Assembly (NCBI GenBank): GCA_016208545.1
Contig: JACQXU010000022.1
Coordinates: forward strand, 32,663 to 41,142
Direction: 5' to 3'
DNA from: Candidatus Uhrbacteria bacterium
GTDB lineage: Bacteria > Patescibacteriota > Patescibacteriia > UBA9934 > GWF2-40-263
DNA: 8,480 bases
Shown here: positions 4,456 through 8,480 of the stretch, in pieces
Position numbering within the stretch: the first letter of the stretch is position 1
How the letters are laid out: every line of letters begins with the position of its first letter
Made by a program: the position numbers and the translations under genes
Notes under the pieces: model-generated
The model's input: the letters and a program-made list of their open reading frames with translations, nothing else
Databases searched by the model: none
Told to the model about the DNA's origin: nothing

Positions 4456-4897
4456 ATCCGAGAGTCAAATATAAGACAACCAAACCAACAAGTAATACTC
4501 CGCAGACAAGCGCTGGAATGCTAGCGCGAGGTTTTATGCCAAACAAAACAGCCAAGATACTCCCTGTCCATGCTCCAGTTCCTGGAAACGGGACAGCGAC
4601 AAACAAGAAAAGAAAAAATGCACCGTATTTTTGATATTTTTTTTGATGACGGCGTTCAAGCGATCTCAAATATGATTCAATCAAGCGATGCAATGTCGGA
4701 ATATGTTTTTCTGCAAAACGCAAAAGCGGAGGAAAGAAAAATAAAACAATCGCAATCGGCAAAAAGTTTCCGGTCACAGATAAAAAAAACGCGTAAAGCG
4801 GAGAAAAATTATATTGCAAAATCGCGACCGGAAGCGCAACGCGAAGTTCGGCAATTGGAAGCGCAGACAAAAGAATAACTTGGAGTTCACCATTCAT
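4439..4897 (-). CDS. Small multidrug-export-family membrane protein (COG2426-like)
   Basis: A 152-residue integral membrane protein with about four hydrophobic segments (roughly 5-28, 33-57, 91-117 and 126-150). Signature regions of the family annotated as small multi-drug export proteins (Pfam PF06695) are visible: SALPIAELRVALPVAI near the N-terminus and VPFPGTGAWTGSILAVLFG in the second half. A basic, charged loop with LRSLERRHQKKYQKYG separates the halves. The drug-export label is historical and the true role is not known; the duplicated P-x-GxG/ELRxxLP re-entrant style is also seen in DedA-like scaffold proteins. The gene overlaps the carboxypeptidase gene upstream by 11 bases and the glycosyltransferase downstream by 17 bases, so all three are probably co-expressed in envelope work. 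Confidence 0.85.
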   Translation of the reverse strand: MNGELQVILLSALPIAELRVALPVAILQYNFSPLYAFFLSVTGNFLPIAIVLFFFPPLLRFAEKHIPTLHRLIESYLRSLERRHQKKYQKYGAFFLFLFVAVPFPGTGAWTGSILAVLFGIKPRASIPALVCGVLLVGLVVLYLTLGYAYFF

Positions 4898-5849
4898 AAG
4901 CGTCGTATGCCCAAGCCGCTAAGGATTTAACGTCTTGAAAACGTCCAGAATCTGAATCTGATCCAAGCACAATTACTAAAATTTCATCGGTTCCGTTTCT
5001 TGAAAACAAAGTGGCAAGACAATATCCTGCTTCAGGCAAAAATCCAGTTTTCGCCGCAATGATTTTATACGGAGGTTGATTCATGAAACTCTGAAGCAAG
5101 TCGTCCGTTGATGTAAAAGTGAATGTTTTTCCAGAAACGCTGTTTACGATGTGAGTTGATTTTTGTGTTGCGTCTTTGATCGTTTCAATCTTAGCGGCTT
5201 CGTCGAGCAAACGCGCGAGGTCTGTAACAATTGAAGTATTTTTTGAAGACAAACCTGTTGGATCAACAAATTGAGTCTGTTGCATTCCAATTGAGGCGGC
5301 TGTTTCATTCATCTTTGCGACAAAATCTCCTTCTGACATTCCAGAAAGCCGCACAAGAGCGGAGGTCGCTGAATTATCCGAACTCACTAGACTTGCATAA
5401 AAAAGATCGCGTATTGTTACAACTTCCAAAAGCGGAATATGTTGAATTCCGCCTAAACGAATGTCTTCTTGAATAAGTGAAGCTGGCGCGTCAAGATCAG
5501 GATTAGTCTTTAAAAAAACATAAGCAGTCATAAGTTTTGTGATGCTTCCAATCGCGCGCGGAGTTTGACGATTTTTTTCAAACAAAATCGCGCCAGAGTT
5601 TCGATCCATCACAAGCGCGCTAACAGCTGTTGTAATAATCCCAAGACGCGATCCGTCTTTTTTTACTGGCGCATTTTTTCTTACAGAATCGGTTTCGACA
5701 GTTGACAAATCAAAAATTGAATACGTTCCAACAACTCGCTCGGAAGAATCCGGCAGAGTTGCGATTTTTTCAAGATCTCTCGCGTCAACAGGAAACATCT
5801 GCAAAAGTGTTGAAGCTAAAATTACTTGCGTGAAGAGTTTGAAAATCAT
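4887..5849 (-). CDS. D-alanyl-D-alanine carboxypeptidase (peptidase S11, penicillin-binding protein)
   Basis: A 320-residue serine D,D-carboxypeptidase that removes the terminal D-Ala of peptidoglycan stem peptides outside the membrane. All three catalytic motifs are present: S-x-x-K as SITK (S102-K105), S-x-N as SDN (157-159) and KTG (267-269), together with family landmarks DRNSGAILFEKN, FVDPTGLSS and KTGFLPEAGYCLA. The N-terminal MIFKLFTQVILASTLLQMFPVDA is a signal peptide or anchor. A 40-50 residue polar linker follows before the catalytic domain begins near residue 70. The C-terminal beta domain and amphipathic anchor of classical DacA enzymes are absent, as the protein ends shortly after the catalytic domain. 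The ATG overlaps the scpB stop codon in an ATGA, so translation is likely coupled. Confidence 0.95.
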   Translation of the reverse strand: MIFKLFTQVILASTLLQMFPVDARDLEKIATLPDSSERVVGTYSIFDLSTVETDSVRKNAPVKKDGSRLGIITTAVSALVMDRNSGAILFEKNRQTPRAIGSITKLMTAYVFLKTNPDLDAPASLIQEDIRLGGIQHIPLLEVVTIRDLFYASLVSSDNSATSALVRLSGMSEGDFVAKMNETAASIGMQQTQFVDPTGLSSKNTSIVTDLARLLDEAAKIETIKDATQKSTHIVNSVSGKTFTFTSTDDLLQSFMNQPPYKIIAAKTGFLPEAGYCLATLFSRNGTDEILVIVLGSDSDSGRFQDVKSLAAWAYDAYEW

Positions 5850-6406
5850 ACAACATCAGAAGACGGTTCATTTTCAATTTCGGAAAGAAGTTGTTGAATT
5901 TTTTCATTTTCATGGAAATCCACAAACTGCGAAAGTTCATTTAAATTATGAAGTCCAAGCTCTCTTAAAAAGTCCATTGAAACTGTATAAACATTTTGAA
6001 GACGAGTCGTGTCTTCTTTTTCTTCAACAAGACCTCGAATTAAAAGATTGCGCAAAATTATCGCGCAATTCACTCCGCGAATTTGTTCGATTTCTGGTTT
6101 TGTAACAGGCCCGCGATAAGCTATGACGGCGAGTGTTTCAAGTGATGGACGAGTTAAAGGACCGCTTGCTTCTTTTTTCAAAAATGCAGACACATCATCT
6201 CCAAAATCAGGATTGGAAACAAATTGAACTTTGCCATCGAGTTCAAACAAACGAATACCTGAATTTGAAGTGTTGAATTTTTCCTTGATAACAGTAATTG
6301 CTTCGTGAACCACCTCGTTCGAAACATTAAGCTGTTTTGAAAGTTGAGTAATCGCGATCGGTTTTGCTATTGCAAACAAAATCGCTTCAAGTTTTGTTGT
6401 GAGCAT
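5846..6406 (-). CDS. scpB: Segregation and condensation protein B
   Basis: A 186-residue kleisin-associated (Kite) protein that, as a dimer, binds ScpA and helps the SMC complex organise and segregate the chromosome. It has two winged-helix domains: the N-terminal one from about residue 1 to 80, and the second with the family hallmark LETLAVIAYRGPVTKPEIEQ (about 90-109) followed by IRGVN. The length matches the family. The C-terminal tail is acidic. It follows scpA after a five-base gap and overlaps the carboxypeptidase gene by four bases. No Shine-Dalgarno sequence precedes its ATG. Confidence 0.96.
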   Translation of the reverse strand: MLTTKLEAILFAIAKPIAITQLSKQLNVSNEVVHEAITVIKEKFNTSNSGIRLFELDGKVQFVSNPDFGDDVSAFLKKEASGPLTRPSLETLAVIAYRGPVTKPEIEQIRGVNCAIILRNLLIRGLVEEKEDTTRLQNVYTVSMDFLRELGLHNLNELSQFVDFHENEKIQQLLSEIENEPSSDVV

Positions 6407-6411
6407 AAAAT

Positions 6412-7110
6412 TTAGTCTACTTTTTTTATCTCTATGTCAGAAAATGATTCTGATTGAACCGCACGAATGCTCCGCTGTTTTACAAGTTCAAGCAGTGCCA
6501 AAAAACTGACGACAATATCAACTTTTGAACGTCCATTTGAAACCAAATCTTTAAATGTCATTCTTGCGCGCGACAAAAGTGCATCATGAATTTCTTTCAA
6601 ACGTTCTTTCACTGACGATACACGTTCGAGTGTTGATTGCTTGATTCTAAAGAATGGTTCCAGACGTTTCATCAAAGAAGAAAAAGCCGTTTCTAAATTT
6701 GATATAGTCATTCCTTCTGGCAAAATAAACTCATCGAGTTTAACAACATCAGCTTGTGTGCGAGGAAATGCTTTTTGTGCGTTTTGATGTTGTGCGTTAA
6801 TTAGTTCAGCGGCTTCCGCAAAAAGTTTGTAAAGTTGAAGTTGCGCGGCAAGAGACGTTTTTGTTTCTTCTTCATCAATTTGTTCGTCCGGTAAAAGTTC
6901 GCGCGATTTAATTAGTAATAGCCGCGTTGCGATCACAAGAAAATCTGACAAATCTTCCATTGAAGATTCGTGTGTATTTATGTAAACCAAATAATCGTCT
7001 GTAACTTTCGCAAGCGAAACTTCAGTGATCGGTAGTTCTTGCTTTTCAATAAGTTCAAGCAAGAGCTGAAGCGGGCCTTTGTATTTATCAAGCTCAACTT
7101 GAAAGTTCAT
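6412..7110 (-). CDS. scpA: Segregation and condensation protein A (kleisin)
   Basis: A 232-residue bacterial kleisin that bridges the SMC heads and neck and recruits ScpB. The N-terminus FQVELDKYKGPLQLLLELIE and ELPITEVSLAKVTDDYL form the helical domain that binds the SMC neck. DFLVIATRLLLIKSRELLP is the conserved following helix. The acidic, variable middle is the ScpB-binding linker, and the C-terminal winged helix carries RSKVDIVVSFLALLELVKQ. I chose ATG at 7110, because the frame extends upstream only to a TTG at 7158 inside a repeat element and the kleisin homology begins exactly at 7110. No Shine-Dalgarno sequence is present. It is the first gene of the scpA-scpB-carboxypeptidase-export-glycosyltransferase-MFS cluster. 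Confidence 0.96.
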   Translation of the reverse strand: MNFQVELDKYKGPLQLLLELIEKQELPITEVSLAKVTDDYLVYINTHESSMEDLSDFLVIATRLLLIKSRELLPDEQIDEEETKTSLAAQLQLYKLFAEAAELINAQHQNAQKAFPRTQADVVKLDEFILPEGMTISNLETAFSSLMKRLEPFFRIKQSTLERVSSVKERLKEIHDALLSRARMTFKDLVSNGRSKVDIVVSFLALLELVKQRSIRAVQSESFSDIEIKKVD

Positions 7111-7125
7111 TTTTATTTTCTGTGC

Positions 7126-7268
7126 TGTTATTGCGAGCGACCAACGGAAGCGAAGCAATCTCTGCGTACCATGAGCAGTCTACACCATGTCTCCGAGCCA
7201 TCGGACTATCGCCGCTGTTCTATGCGGCATGGTGTAGACTGCTCATGTATATAGACATCACAATGACA
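7126..7268. repeat. REP/MITE-like palindromic element between aspS and scpA
   Basis: The 143-bp element has imperfect inverted ends (TGTTATTG at 7126-7133, CAATGACA at 7261-7268). Its left part has the GCGAGCGA...GCGAAGCAATCT core seen in dispersed palindromic repeats of many bacteria. A perfect 20-bp inverted repeat, CATGAGCAGTCTACACCATG (7170-7189) with its complement at 7228-7247, surrounds an inner TCCGAGCCATCGGA hairpin. There is no coding potential. It sits between aspS and scpA, so it may affect read-through or scpA transcription. Confidence 0.75.
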
Positions 7269-7277
7269 AATTTATTT

Positions 7278-8480
7278 TTATTTTTTTATCTGCAGTTTTA
7301 ATTCCTGAAGCGTTTGCGCATCCAAAGGCGATGGAGCGTTCATCACAGAAGTATTTCCGGAACTCGTCATCGGAAACGCGACAACTTCTCGCAAAGCTGA
7401 TTCTCCTGTTAAGTTCATCAAATTACGTTCAACACCAAGACCAATTCCACCGTGCGGCGGCGCCCCAAAACTAAACGCTTCAAGCATGTGGCCGATGGAA
7501 TTTTGTATTTCTTCTTCGGAATATCCCATAATTTTATACGTTGCTTTCAAAACTTCCGCTTCGTGAGCGCGAATGCTTCCACCGCCGGATTCGTAGCCAT
7601 TACACACAAGATCATATTGCGAAGTTAGAATGTTTTCGATGTTTCTTCCTGCAAGATGATCCTCTCGGAATTCCGGCAATGGTTGAGAAAATGGATTGTG
7701 TGTAAAAGTCCAGTGTCCGGTTTTTACGTCCATTTCAAAAAATGGAAAATCAATAACCCATGCGTACGCAAGAACGCCAGTCTCTTTTTCTTCCGGCGCG
7801 CGTAAATCGAATTTATCAGCTCCGTATTTTTTCATTGCGTCCTTATAACTGATGCGCGGAAATGGTTTTTCTTTAAGTGTGAATCCTAATTTCTCTGCCG
7901 CTTGAATTACCATCGCTTCAACTGTTTGCATCACATCTTCCCTTTCAACAAAACTCATTTCAATATCAACTTGAGTGTGTTCAAACCCTCTGTCAGCGCG
8001 TGGATCTTCATCACGCAAAGCTCGAGAAGTTTGAAAATACCGTTCAAAACCGGCTGTCATCAAAAGTTGTTTATATTGTTGAGGACTTTGTGGAAGTGCG
8101 AAAAAATTTCCAGGCTGTAGACGCGATGGAACAACAAAATCTCGCGAACCTTCCGGCGTGGCTTTTGTGAGAAGCGGCGTTTCAATTTCAACAAACTTTT
8201 GTTCAAACAAAAATTCACGGCAAGCCTGAACCCAAGCGCTTCGCAGACGAATATTTTTTTGCATTCTTTCTGTACGCAAATCAAGATAACGATATTTCAA
8301 ACGCAAATGTTCATCAACTTTGATTGAATCTTGATCAATTGGAAACGGTGGTGTGTTTGACGGGTTGAGAATCGTAACATTTTTGACAGCCACCTCAACT
8401 TTGCCTGTAAGCATTTCTGGATTTATTTGTTTTTCACTTCGCGCGTTTACAATACCTTCGATTGAAACTACATATTCAGG
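7278..8480 (-). CDS. aspS: Aspartyl-tRNA synthetase, 5' end outside window, GAD domain absent
   Basis: Charges tRNA-Asp (or also tRNA-Asn) with aspartate in the cytosol. The visible 400 residues start inside the N-terminal anticodon-binding OB domain (the frame is open to the right edge; the ATG at 8414 is internal). The class IIb core is clear: RLKYRYLDLR linker, motif 1 region EIETPLLTKATPEGSRDF, ALPQSPQQYKQLLM, motif 2 LRDEDPRADRGFEHTQ, NGYESGGGSIRAHE, and motif 3 GAPPHGGIGLGVER. The sequence types as bacterial, yet the roughly 120-residue GAD insertion between motifs 2 and 3 is missing: DKFDLR is followed after about 10 residues by AWVIDFPFFE (near nt 7766-7810), where both flanks are conserved. 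The catalytic residues seem intact. Motif 3 has ER where bacterial AspRS usually has DR. It is transcribed towards scpA but separated from it by a repeat element. Confidence 0.95.
   Translation of the reverse strand, partial: PEYVVSIEGIVNARSEKQINPEMLTGKVEVAVKNVTILNPSNTPPFPIDQDSIKVDEHLRLKYRYLDLRTERMQKNIRLRSAWVQACREFLFEQKFVEIETPLLTKATPEGSRDFVVPSRLQPGNFFALPQSPQQYKQLLMTAGFERYFQTSRALRDEDPRADRGFEHTQVDIEMSFVEREDVMQTVEAMVIQAAEKLGFTLKEKPFPRISYKDAMKKYGADKFDLRAPEEKETGVLAYAWVIDFPFFEMDVKTGHWTFTHNPFSQPLPEFREDHLAGRNIENILTSQYDLVCNGYESGGGSIRAHEAEVLKATYKIMGYSEEEIQNSIGHMLEAFSFGAPPHGGIGLGVERNLMNLTGESALREVVAFPMTSSGNTSVMNAPSPLDAQTLQELKLQIKK

Noticed and set aside
4570..4878. Plus-strand frame opposite the export-family gene
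   Set aside because: It is an antisense shadow; the minus strand encodes a recognisable membrane family with overlapping neighbours.
251..5849. Recoded TGA (glycine or tryptophan code as in Gracilibacteria or Absconditabacteria)
   Set aside because: TGA terminates the coiled-coil gene, scpB, the carboxypeptidase and the export-family gene at sensible lengths, and tryptophan is encoded by TGG.

Overview
The window looks like a chromosomal segment of a small-genome bacterium, most plausibly a member of the Candidate Phyla Radiation (Patescibacteria, perhaps a Parcubacteria-like lineage). This is inferred, not proven. The reasons are a group I intron inside the initiator tRNA gene, CCA-encoding tRNA genes, overlapping genes with almost no Shine-Dalgarno sequences, a half-length MFS protein, an aspartyl-tRNA synthetase without its GAD insertion domain, and a small coiled-coil protein of a type I associate with this group. 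TGA ends at least four genes, so the genetic code appears standard.

Left part (1-2160): this is a mosaic of RNA genes, hairpin elements and gene remnants. On the minus strand lie the 5' half of tRNA-fMet and most of a group I intron that interrupts its anticodon loop; the intron runs off the left edge. A short coiled-coil gene carrying four 21-bp tandem repeats lies just upstream on the same strand. On the plus strand are tRNA-Leu(CAA), a NUDIX hydrolase with an uncertain start, and tRNA-Met(CAU). Each plus-strand tRNA begins exactly where a long inverted-repeat element ends (717-902 and 1596-1718). After tRNA-Met come a terminator, an inverted copy of its T-arm, a perfect 36-bp palindrome, and a minus-strand remnant of the C-terminus of a PilB/GspE secretion ATPase.

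Middle and right (2195-8480): a plus-strand membrane protein gene with a near-consensus promoter set for a leaderless mRNA converges on a tightly packed minus-strand cluster. In transcription order the cluster reads scpA, scpB, a penicillin-binding D,D-carboxypeptidase, a small export-family membrane protein, a GT4 glycosyltransferase and a six-helix MFS protein. From scpB through the glycosyltransferase adjacent genes overlap by 4 to 17 bases, which suggests one transcript with coupled translation. The content links chromosome condensation (ScpAB with SMC) to envelope building (peptidoglycan trimming, glycan synthesis, transport). Upstream of scpA a 143-bp REP/MITE-like element separates it from aspS, whose 5' end lies beyond the right edge.

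The observations most worth following up are the tRNA-fMet intron, the AspRS without a GAD domain, and the repeated pairing of tRNA genes with hairpin elements.
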